A stretch of 64,000 nt of DNA from Brachypterus glaber (lineage: Eukaryota; Arthropoda; Insecta; Coleoptera; Kateretidae): contig OY294044.1 of the NCBI GenBank assembly GCA_958510825.1, positions 81,142,895-81,206,894 of the forward strand. Reading direction: 5' to 3'. A model generated the notes under the pieces. The model was not told the origin of the DNA. It saw only the letters and a list, made by a program, of their open reading frames with translations, and ran no database searches. Of this stretch, positions 56,085-64,000 are shown one piece after another. The translations under genes were made by a program, and so were the position numbers. Within the stretch, counting starts at the first letter, position 1; the number at the start of each line of letters is the position of its first letter.

Positions 56085-56208
56085 TTAACGTTAGTTCATC
56101 CAATCATTAACACTAAACTAATTTAAGAATTTGACCAATGAAATAAAATGTGTCAAATAATTCTGACTTTTTATTGGTCAAATTTTTAGTGAGTTTAATG
56201 TTAATGAC
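56085..56208. mobile_element. Hairpin MITE adjoining a Tc1-type end
   Basis: CATTAACACTAAACTAATTT and GAATTTGACCAAT pair with ATTGGTCAAATTTTTAGTGA and GTTTAATGTTAATG. It touches the left end of the element at 56209. Confidence 0.6.
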
Positions 56209-56792
56209 CAGTGATCGGACTTTAGATTTTTTAACAGGTCCGCATTAAGGAAAACGTGATTTACTAACAACATTACTTGTATACAGATGTTGTTTTTGGT
56301 ATTTTTCTACGACATAGTTGGTAGTTAGTGCCTATTTCCATCCGTTGTCTATGAAGACGGTTGGAAAGTGACAATCAGCTGATTTTGCATAACCTCAAAT
56401 TGACAAACTAATTTTGAGATCATTTTTCGCGTTTTTTGGATGTTTGGGTATTAGGTCGTAGGAAAATTAGTAACGCAAACCATTTCAGTGCAAATCAAGT
56501 GCTTTTTAAATAAAACACTCTAGTGCACTGAAAACTAGGTTCGCATTCTCTGGGCGTAATATGCTATTATTGGTGTATTTTCAACCCAAGTGGCTTCTAC
56601 TCCTTGTTCATTTTTTTTATAAATGTCTTTAACTATTTGCAAACCATAATTTCTCTCCAAAATATTTTTGAATTTTGATCGCATTTTTTCCTTTTTCAGT
56701 TTTACAAAATAATACAAAAGTTGTACACCATTTTACCCCATCCCAATTTTTATCAAAAACAATCTTAGTCTAGAACTTTGTAATGAACCTAT

Positions 56793-56882
56793 TGTCCAAA
56801 TTTAAAGTCCTTAGCTAAAAGCGTTCTCGAGTTATCGTAGTCACAAATTTCCCCTTCTGAGAGATAGTCGGACCGACAGATA
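56793..56882 (-). repeat. GTCTGTC-flanked dispersed repeat, copy 2
   Basis: CCAAATTTAAAGTCCTTAGC, TAAAAGCGTTCTCGAGTTAT and CGTAG match the minus-strand phrase at 13325-13390; GACCGACAGATAGAT follows after an extra 20 bp. Confidence 0.65.
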
Positions 56883-57044
56883 GATTTTTTTTAAGGAAAT
56901 CTTTTTTTTTCTATATAAAATGTTAAAAACAATTTTTTATTGATAAAATAAACAGTTGTTATAGTTAAAAATTAGTTAAAGGTAAATTAATTTCATTTTA
57001 ATAGGTGGATTAATTTCTATTTTATATTTAACAACCTAGGAACC

Positions 57045-57322
57045 ATACCGAATGTTGCAATCTGTTCGCTTATCTTTAAAAAAGGAAAAAACATTTATTT
57101 ACACACTGTTTTTTGTTTTACTTTTTATTTTATTTGACTGTAGGGATTTAAATTAGTTTGATTTCACATGAATATTTAAAATAATACCGAATGTTGCAAT
57201 CTGTTCGCTTATCTTTAAAAAAGGAAAAAACATTTATTTACACACTGTTTTTTGTTTTACTTTTTATTTTATTTGACTGTAGGGATTTAAATTAGTTTGA
57301 TTTCACATGAATATTTAAAATA
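57045..57322. repeat. 139-bp perfect tandem duplication
   Basis: 57045-57183 and 57184-57322 appear identical; the unit starts ATACCGAATGTTGCAATCTG and ends AATATTTAAAATA. The lack of divergence suggests a very recent event or an assembly artefact. Confidence 0.9.
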
Positions 57323-57500
57323 ATACAAATAGACGAAAGAGCAAAGTTAAATGAAATTAAAATAAAACAAAACAAGAATTACATAACAATAATAATGTAT
57401 TTTTGTTACTTTAAATACAATTTAGATGATCTTGCGTTTTATGAAATTATTCTGTTTTCCTTAATGCCGACCTGTTAAAAAATCCAAAGTCCGATCACTA

Positions 57501-57792
57501 TTAATGACCGAGCAAAGCATCCATTACATTGTCGCAGTGTTGGACCGGACCTGTGAGATAGCGAGAAAAATCTCACGGGGCTCATCTTGTCTGGGGGCTC
57601 CGTATGTTTTGGTGCACCCCCCCACAACAGAGACTGGTAAAAAATTGAGGTGAGCACCTATTTTTGTGGGACAAATAAGCTCAAATTGGGGGTCTGCAAT
57701 ATAAATCCCACTGGTGTCTTTAATATTGCCATAACTTACTGCTTTGAACTACATATAAATAGGCTATAACTGACGCGGTTGAATGCCGGGGT
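57501..57792. other. Unassigned stretch
   Basis: Somewhat less AT-rich than its surroundings; a 60-codon minus-strand frame (57657-57475) shows no family similarity. Confidence 0.35.
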
Positions 57793-58765
57793 GTACCATC
57801 ACGGCCATTACATCCAGCTACAGCAAAGATCCCTGCGGAATACCCAATATTTAAAATTGGAGTTGCGTAGATCGTGATATATGCGTTATTTGTCATTTTT
57901 AAAAACTAGGGTTAGGAATGCTGTCATTCTGACATAATAAACAACTATATTTCAGTTTTATTAATATCAATATACAAATATAAAATAGTCAAGGTCTAAA
58001 TACACGCTAGTTCTGATCAGGATATATCCAAACCTCGAGGTCAGTTTACTTTTCAAAGAATGGCCAAAGCTAACTTACTTGGTCTAAGGTATTCATAACC
58101 GTCAACAGTAAAATCGCAGCAGATGATTGTTTTCGGAAGATACCTACCATAGGTCCAAACCATCGCTGCCAATAAATTCAGCTACACCCAAAAATGATAC
58201 TTATTAAAACCAACTTTAAAATTTTACAGACATCTGTAATACTTAACTTAAATTTTAAATTTTGACAAGAAATGTCAAATTGACAAATAATTAAATTGAC
58301 ATATTTTTTTAATAATGCCAAGCAGAATATATTTAACAACAGTACCCGGACTTAAAACCGAAAACGTTGAATGTCTACGGAATAGGCTTCTCGAATCGAC
58401 GTTGTCAAATTGACGCGGTAAAAGGCGTTGCCGCTGTAACTAATAATTCCCTTTCAAGTGAGAAATTAAAACAAGGTAATAGATTTTTTTGATTAATCGT
58501 TTATTCTCTTTATCAGTATTAAAAAAAAACTACAGCTACAGCTTTTAAGTGGTCAGGGCAGCAGGTGATTTGTTTTAATGGAAAGAGGTTCGTGTTATAC
58601 TATTATATTTTTTACATTTTTTTAAACATGTTGATTTTTCATTTTGCTAAAAAATGCGTTTTGAGTTTTTTTTTTGAATACTACTTTTTCAAAATTTGGT
58701 TTTTGCCCAAATCATCTTATTTTTTCCGGAAACGTCGAGAAAAATCAAAATAAGCAAAAAAAATC

Positions 58766-58880
58766 GTCTGTCTGTCTGTATCCACGATAACTTCAGAACA
58801 CTTCAAGCTAGAGACTTGAAATTTGGTAAGCAGATGTATTTTTACATTATCTTGAACAAGTTCGTATTTGAGCAAGATCG
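58766..58880 (+). repeat. GTCTGTC-flanked dispersed repeat, copy 3
   Basis: GTCTGTCTGTCTGTATCCAC is followed by GATAACTTCAGAACACTTCA, GCTAGAGACTTGAAATTTGG and a block with TTTTTACATTATCTTG and TTGAGCAAGATCGG. It is the plus-strand counterpart of 13280-13440. Confidence 0.75.
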
Positions 58881-59247
58881 GTTATGGGGGAAAGTGTAAA
58901 AGACTGAAAAAATATTGCAATTTAAAAAAGTGCAGTTACAATTGTTCGTATTTTTCATTTTTTATCAAAATCCACTACTACTAAAACAATAATAAAAAAG
59001 TATAACAAATATTCTGGAAAAACTACGAAAAATTCTGTCAACAAACTTTTAAAACATAGGTTATGTTTTCTTAAAACGCGCCCGGCTTTTTACCAGCTCT
59101 ACAGAACTCTGCAGTACTTTCCTTGGTAGTTCACTTATTTCCCGTCAGATGTGATAGTGTTTGAAGCCTATTTTTGCCATTAGGATTAGTACACTTTTAA
59201 AGCATTGCAGGTATACGGAGTTCAGGTACTTGTGTAGATATATTCTG

Positions 59248-59465
59248 ATGCCAAGTGAATTAAAAAAAGCAATTCTAACAGCAAGACTAAATGATGGTTT
59301 TAGTATAAGAGCGATAGATAATTATAATTATTCATTTATGAATTGGATATTTCAACGAATACGGTTTGCCGCGCGAAAAAGAGAATAGAAGAACGAGGTG
59401 TAATAAATCGGAAGGAAGGTTCGGGCCGTCCAAAATGTTCCAATGCACAGACCAGCTTCTACCAA
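59248..59465 (+). pseudogene. Tc1/mariner-type transposase N-terminus, frameshifted
   Basis: From ATG at 59248 the frame reads MPSELKKAILTARLNDGFSI, RAI, a first helix-turn-helix; after a frameshift it continues ISTNTVCRAKKRIEERGVIN, RKEGSGRPK. This order (two helix-turn-helix segments joined by a GRPR-like basic motif, here GSGRPK) is the DNA-binding domain of Tc1-type transposases. The DDE/D domain does not follow; instead TTTA-rich sequence begins at 59470. Confidence 0.8.
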
Positions 59466-59876
59466 CATTTATTTATTTTATGTATTTATTTATTTATTGT
59501 AGAAAAATATACAAATTAAAATACCTTACATTACATTGTTTCATTATAACAAAACAAATTAATAAACATTAACACAACGCACAATTTTTTATCTTTACAT
59601 TATTATTATGAATTTCTTATAACACTGTAAGTTTGATTTGGCCATTCTTTAAAACTTAAACTAATCTCAGAACTATCGTTACTATTTATATTTGTATATT
59701 GATAATAATAAAAATGAAATAAAGTTATTTCAGAATGACAGCATGTCTAAGCCTACTTTTTAAAAATGACGAATAACTAATATGTCACGATCTACGCAAC
59801 TATAATTTTAAATATTGGGTATTCCGCAAGGCTCTTTGCTGTAGCTGGATTTAATGGCTGTGATGGTACAACCTTT

Positions 59877-60118
59877 TTAAAAATATATATAAATCTCACC
59901 AAGCGAGCTGACCAGGTCGACACTGACAGAATATTATATTACATAACGTCTACAGAAAGCGACTTTGCATGAGTAAATGCAAAAAATATACTTTCTGAAA
60001 AGTTATGTACACTATTTTCCTACAGCTGCAACAAAAACAAATAAATAAAATAAAATTATTTTAAGTTCATTATTTCCAGTTCATCATTATTTCGTCCCCA
60101 AATTTTTTTACGTACTGT
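59877..60118. other. Unassigned stretch
   Basis: Nothing recognised. Confidence 0.4.
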
Positions 60119-60122
60119 TATT

Positions 60123-60626
60123 CTGCCCTGCTAAGATAAGTCATCCTATCTGCAAATTAGATTTTTTGAGATATGGCCAGTTTTATTGTTTTTGTTTGCA
60201 CCTTTTGAAAACATGTTTAAATAAATATGGCGTTGGGTTCTGCTTTATTTTAAATAAAAAATACGTGACATCCTTTGAAAAAAATATATTTTCTTTTGTC
60301 AGAAAAATTAATTGTCATACTAAATACATTTATTCTATCTGAGAAAGTTAGGACAAAATGATCTAAAAAGTCCAATCAAATTACTAAGATTTGTAAAGTT
60401 AGTCCTAGTCCAGACTTATTCGTCTAGTAAAGACTAGTTAGGACAATTTTATTTAGAAAACATTGTAATTTTCTACATAGGACAAACATCTTAGGCTAAT
60501 TTTTAGTATTTGGGTTTTAGATAGGACATTTATTTTTAGTAGGCGCATGGGGTAAAGCAATACAATGGTGTGCTTATCTGAAAAAGTTAATTTTTGCAGA
60601 TAGGACAACTTGTCTTAACAGGGCAG
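60123..60626. mobile_element. MITE family M2, full-length copy, TATT duplication
   Basis: Inverted ends of about 37 bp: CTGCCCTGCTAAGATAAGTC and, inverted from the right, CTGCCCTGTTAAGACAAGTT, both continuing TCCTATCTGCAAA. TATT flanks both sides (60119-60122, 60627-60630). 504 bp, no coding capacity. The copy at 8611-8814 is an internally deleted relative. Confidence 0.9.
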
Positions 60627-60635
60627 TATTAGTGT

Positions 60636-60723
60636 TTGCAGGTTTTAGGACGCAAGATTTATGTAATTATGCCGACGCTTCGAGGGCATATACATATTGC
60701 TTTTTATGACCTAAAACTTGCAA
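60636..60723. repeat. Hairpin repeat
   Basis: TTTGCAGGTTTTAGG and CCTAAAACTTGCAAA are near-perfect inverted copies separated by about 55 bp that include ACGCTTCGAGGG. Confidence 0.7.
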
Positions 60724-60869
60724 ATCCTAATATCAGTAGTATTTTTATTACTTATTACTACAAATAGTATTTTCTGCAAATAAAAATAAAAAAAAAATAA
60801 CTTTTTGAAATAACACCAGTACTTCAAAGAAAAAGTAATAATTCAGCCGCAGTTTTGCTGAACTTCCCG

Positions 60870-60980
60870 AATTTGTATGCGTCAACCTTAATAAATCAAT
60901 TTAGGTTTACCTTGGTCTCTTTTTTTGTTTTCTTAGATTAGACTGACAGTTACAATTAGTTTTCTTATGCCAAATTTATG
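60870..60980 (+). repeat. Dispersed repeat shared with 701-812
   Basis: Second copy of the repeat described at 701-812, same orientation. Confidence 0.65.
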
Positions 60981-61092
60981 TTTACTTTGAATATTAAATT
61001 AAGTAAAAACAAGGTAAATTATGTACATCTCGTTTTTATACGATAAAAACATATACATAGAATTTTTAGCTGAATTCAAAACTGTAAAAAAT

Positions 61093-61258
61093 TACAGAGT
61101 GTTCCATTAAAAAAAAAACTTATTTATGTCACTTCCGGCGAACGCATTGTAAAATTATATAAATCACCCAAGTTTCATTTTTATCGAATGAAGATTAATC
61201 TTAATTTTGGGGTGGACATAAATAAAACTCACTCGGTATGCCTGAATTCACCCTGTAT
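61093..61258. mobile_element. Short MITE with TACAGAGTGTTCC end
   Basis: TACAGAGTGTTCCATTAAAA, AACTTATTTATGTC at the left and GGACATAAATAAAACTCACT, then CACCCTGTA, at the right are inverted ends of a roughly 165-bp segment. Confidence 0.6.
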
Positions 61259-61269
61259 GATGTCAAATA

Positions 61270-61470
61270 GAAGACCATCGTGCATGTCGTAGCAGAGGAG
61301 GCCGAGGTCACGCCGACACCGACCTTGACTCACTCACTCGCTGTAGCATTGCTGTCCGCGCCCCCGCGCCACCACCAATGCCCCCGACGCCACCAATGCC
61401 CCCGACTTCCCGCCACTAGGAAGGTGACGTCACGATTTAATTCTGTTGCTGTTTCAATTTCAGTGTCCTC
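61270..61470 (+). promoter_or_regulatory. CpG-rich island with CRE site (possible promoter or exon)
   Basis: About 170 bp with high C+G and many CpG in AT-rich DNA. It contains GCCCCCGCGCCACC, an 18-bp unit repeated twice (CCACCAATGCCCCCGACG-like) and a perfect palindromic CRE, TGACGTCA, near 61427, then a pyrimidine-rich TTTCAATTTCAGTGTCC. A 111-codon frame starts at 61280, with a Pro/His/Arg-rich first half that matches nothing I know. It could be the edge of a host gene or a GC-rich repeat. Confidence 0.35.
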
Positions 61471-61852
61471 AGCACAATGTAATGTTTACAAATATCTGGA
61501 AACAGTTTATTTGGGGTGTTCTAAGCGGAAAGGAATTTTGGCACTATCCCGAGTAATAGTATACTATGTACCTTGTATGCGAAGTAAGTCATATGATTTT
61601 ATAATTGTTTCTTAAAAGAAAATACCTTATAATTTATTTTCTTTTGGGAAACAATTTTAAAATCAGGACTTAGTTCGCATAATAATAATAATTATTTTTA
61701 TTAGTGTTCGAGACTCAAGTTTTTTTGCTGAGACGAAGTCTTGCAAAAAATCAGTCGAGATCGCTTAGGACAGTTCTCATACGTGGTGCATATAATATTT
61801 TTTTTACTACTTAAAGCTAGTAACTTCTAATATCATTTAAAAATATAGTTTA

Positions 61853-62205
61853 TAGTATATTATTCAATGAGTGTATAATATTTGCTATTAATCAATGAGG
61901 GTGAATTTTGGGACATGAGCCGATAGGCGGGTGGCCTAATCACCCGAATGATTAATAGCTATTATACACGAATAGAATACTATACTTTATCCACCGCTGT
62001 TTTGAAGTTTAAACGGTTCATTTTTACAGACCCGTGATTAATAGGCCTATTAATCACCGCCGTGGATAATAGTATATTATTCAATGAGCGTACAATAATT
62101 GCTATTAATCAATGAGGGTGAACTTTGGGACACGAGCCGATAGGCGAGTGGCCTAATCACCCGAATGATTAATAGATATACTACGCGAGTAGAATACATA
62201 GCATA
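61853..62205. repeat. Two tandem palindromic MITE copies, 217-bp period
   Basis: 61853-61985 and 62070-62202 are about 92% alike. Each folds: GCTATTAATCAATGAGGGTG pairs with CACCCGAATGATTAATAGC, and the outer TATTATTC..GTGTATAAT pairs with ATTATACAC..GAATA. The spacer (61986-62069) has its own inverted pair, TTATCCACCGC and GCCGTGGATAA. Confidence 0.8.
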
Positions 62206-63060
62206 GCATAGCTGTCCGTTTGACAAATAATTTTATAAAAGTTATTGGTCGTCTTATTTTTTTTTTTTTCATTAATGATTAACAACGGTCAATATTAAAT
62301 GAGTTCCCTAATTTTATTGGTTGTCAAGGTAAACAAGCCTTGGCAACGGTAGATAACATATAAGCTGGCACTTAATTAGGTAGTAGAAAAAAATACTTGA
62401 AATAATGACATATGAGTTGTTTTGACATTAAATTAAAGTTTATTTTTGTATATAAATACGAATTAAATGCTGTTTTTCCTAATAACTAAGAAATTTAAAC
62501 AGGTTAGTGTACAAAAAAAATACCGATTTAAATTAAAAATTACAATTCTAGATTAGCAAAAAGATTAAAAAACCCACCGAGAGGTAAATGTACTTCCACT
62601 CATAAGTACCTACCTACAGCTTGCTGCGTATACCTCTATGAATTATATTTTCACCTTAAAGTTCCTTTTTGCATAGAGAATACCATTTCAAAGCAGAATT
62701 CTAGCGCAATGTTTTTAAACTTTCTGAAGAGACAAACTTTATTTTGTTAAAATTAATTAATTTGTTTGTCATTTGTTTTAGTTTAAATTTTAAGCAAATG
62801 AAGGGTGAATTTGTCATCATTTAAATCAAATATTTGCAAATTTTACCGGAAGTTTTTGGTGTTTTAACCATTATAATAATTATTAGAAAAAAAACTGACT
62901 TTAAAAATTTAATAAAGTGAGAGAAATGGGTTCTTACAAAAATGTCAGTCTGTCTGTCCCTCTTTAACTCGAATGAAAGAAGGGATAGACTAGCATTGTG
63001 AGATAGAAATATGAATAAAAGAAATATTTAATGACTTGTCACTATTTAAATTACAAAAAT
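62206..63060. other. Unassigned stretch
   Basis: No gene seen. A GTCAGTCTGTCTGTCCCTC run at 62944 lacks the conserved flank of the other GTCTGTC repeats. Confidence 0.4.
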
Positions 63061-63570
63061 AATATACAGGGTGTCCCAGCTAAGACAGATTATTTCTGAA
63101 ATATAACTTTTTTTAACTCCAAACTGATTGTAATATTAAACTATTATTTAATTCGTTTACATTTGCTAAACAAATCATAACAATATTAAATTATTTTTTA
63201 AATAGTTTCTTTAAAAACTATATTTTTTTTAATAAAATTATTTTATCAATAACTCCATATATTTCACTTATTTGAATGAAGTTAAGGGTTTTTCAAATTG
63301 AATATCAAAATTTTAAATGTCTTGATAAATCGTAGGCTTACAAGCAAAAAGCACTAAGTCATGAAACATGAGATATTGACAAAAACTTTAATTTAAATTT
63401 TTTAATTTTTGTAATAATTATTTTTGGACTTTTTTGGACTACTACAAATCGCAATTACATGTTTCGATATAATGATATCCCATTTGTTGATTAAAAAAAA
63501 TTAGGTAGTTGGATTCAACCAAATTGACTTAGTGCATTTTGCTTGTAAGCCCACGAAATGTCATATTAAT
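63061..63570. repeat. Repeat family P, copy 2, with CAGGGTGTCCC end
   Basis: Begins TATACAGGGTGTCCCAGCTA, a terminus like those of the other CAGGGTG elements. From 63326 it matches family P at 55340-55990; CGTAGGCTTACAAGCAAAAA near 63331 pairs with TTGCTTGTAAGCCCACG near 63539. Confidence 0.6.
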
Positions 63571-64000
63571 TGTCAAAATTGAATAAATTATAACTTGGGT
63601 AAAATGCGTTTAAGATTTAAACATTAAACAATAAGGTACCGCTGACGTATAAGCACCAAGTAGTAACAAAAAAGGCTTAAATTAACTTTATTCAGATTAA
63701 AGTGTTAAAACATAGTTCTATCTAGGAAATAGTTTGGGTACTTAAAACCCATACCCACAAACGCTAATAAAAAAATTATAATTTTAACAAAATAATAAAT
63801 TAGGATTATTTAAAATCAAATTATTTAAATGCAAATTATGAAACATTATTTGCAAATGATAAACAATAAAGATATTTTTCCAATTTTAGTATTTAAATTA
63901 AAATTGCTTATAAAAATGGTGTCAAATAAGCTATATGTCAAAAGCAACAGCTAGTAGCAAACTTTTGTTTATGCACATTTATAGCTTTTTGGGTGTACAT
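63571..64000. other. Unassigned stretch to window end
   Basis: AT-rich; no gene or matched repeat recognised. Confidence 0.4.

Larger units (their letters stand above)
56209..57500. mobile_element. Tc1-type inverted-repeat element (1.29 kb)
   Basis: The left end CAGTGATCGGACTTTAGATT continues TTTTAACAGGTC and GCATTAAGGAAAAC; the right end is the inverse, with TAGTG at the tip. CAGTG is the typical Tc1 terminus. Inside are a 23-bp hairpin (TTTCAGTGCA at 56483 with TGCACTGAAA at 56524), a GTCTGTC-type repeat (56793-56882) and a 139-bp tandem duplication. A minus-strand frame 56717-56535 reads LERNYGLQIVKDIYKKNEQG and VEATWVENTPIIAYYAQRM; it looks protein-like but I cannot assign it, and it is not a transposase segment I know. 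Confidence 0.6.
57793..59876. mobile_element. Inverted-repeat element containing a Tc1-type remnant
   Basis: Arms 57793-57987 and 59683-59876 are inverted copies: TGTACCATCACGGCCATTAC at the left against the inverse at 59855-59876, AATACCCAATATTTAAAATT, and TCAATATACAAATATAAA. Between them lie about 1.7 kb with a GTCTGTC-type repeat and a transposase N-terminus. The element may be a composite of several insertions. Confidence 0.65.

Noticed and set aside
58565..58899. Two overlapping open frames
   Set aside because: They consist of AT-rich sequence and the GTCTGTC-flanked repeat; the frame similarity to 13280-13440 follows from nucleotide similarity.

Overview
This is a 64-kb piece of AT-rich invertebrate nuclear DNA, most likely from an insect. 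Evidence for that is the mixture of mariner/Tc1-type DNA transposon remnants, a Penelope-like GIY-YIG retroelement, CR1/Jockey-type LINE tails, several tRNA-derived SINE copies and many foldback elements with CAGGGTG- or CACGGTG-type ends. I cannot name the order or species. I found no convincing host protein-coding gene, rRNA or functional tRNA gene. There is one 200-N assembly gap (43729-43928). Element boundaries were read by eye and may be off by a few bases.

Layout. 1-4.5 kb: end of a foldback element, a Tc1-type MITE with TA duplications, and a PIF/Harbinger-like element with TTA duplications. 4.9-6.2 kb: decayed Penelope-like element on the minus strand. 7.4-9 kb: an inverted-repeat element, then a tRNA-derived SINE split by a 204-bp MITE with a CATC duplication. 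9.9-12.4 kb: a 2.5-kb foldback structure. 13-16 kb: LINE tail, 95-bp satellite array and a hairpin repeat. 18.6-20.6 kb: LINE tail and SINE inside a ~0.91-kb tandem duplication. 21-28.5 kb: complex palindromes, SINE, minisatellite and a complete 1.17-kb foldback element. 30-33.3 kb: an inverted-repeat element containing a LINE tail, then the only long reading frame, a 5'-truncated LINE reverse transcriptase. 33.6-39.6 kb: piggyBac-like end, tandem duplications, CpG-rich patches, a TTCCAGAA-rich degenerate repeat, a second Harbinger-like copy, MITE, SINE and a G-quadruplex candidate. 40-44.6 kb: 1.5-kb foldback element, tRNA-like sequence and a second satellite array beside the gap. 45-51 kb: two copies of a family dense in AAGAT/ATCTT palindromes that carries a possible first coding exon, and nested foldbacks. 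53-57.5 kb: more foldbacks, including one built from two inverted copies of a mariner transposase 3' half. 57.8-64 kb: inverted-repeat element with a Tc1-type transposase N-terminus, full-length copy of the split MITE, a CpG-rich island with a CRE site, and tandem palindromes.

The only protein machinery visible is that of mobile elements, nearly all broken. The LINE is the one frame with intact reverse transcriptase motifs, but it lacks its 5' part, so nothing here looks autonomous. The strongest theme is the density of large palindromes: at least eight of 0.5-2.5 kb, several nested. The best leads are the mariner-derived foldback, the palindromic-motif element with the conserved ATG exon and splice donor, a ~20-bp core motif shared between unrelated-looking families, and a hairpin with covarying stem positions.
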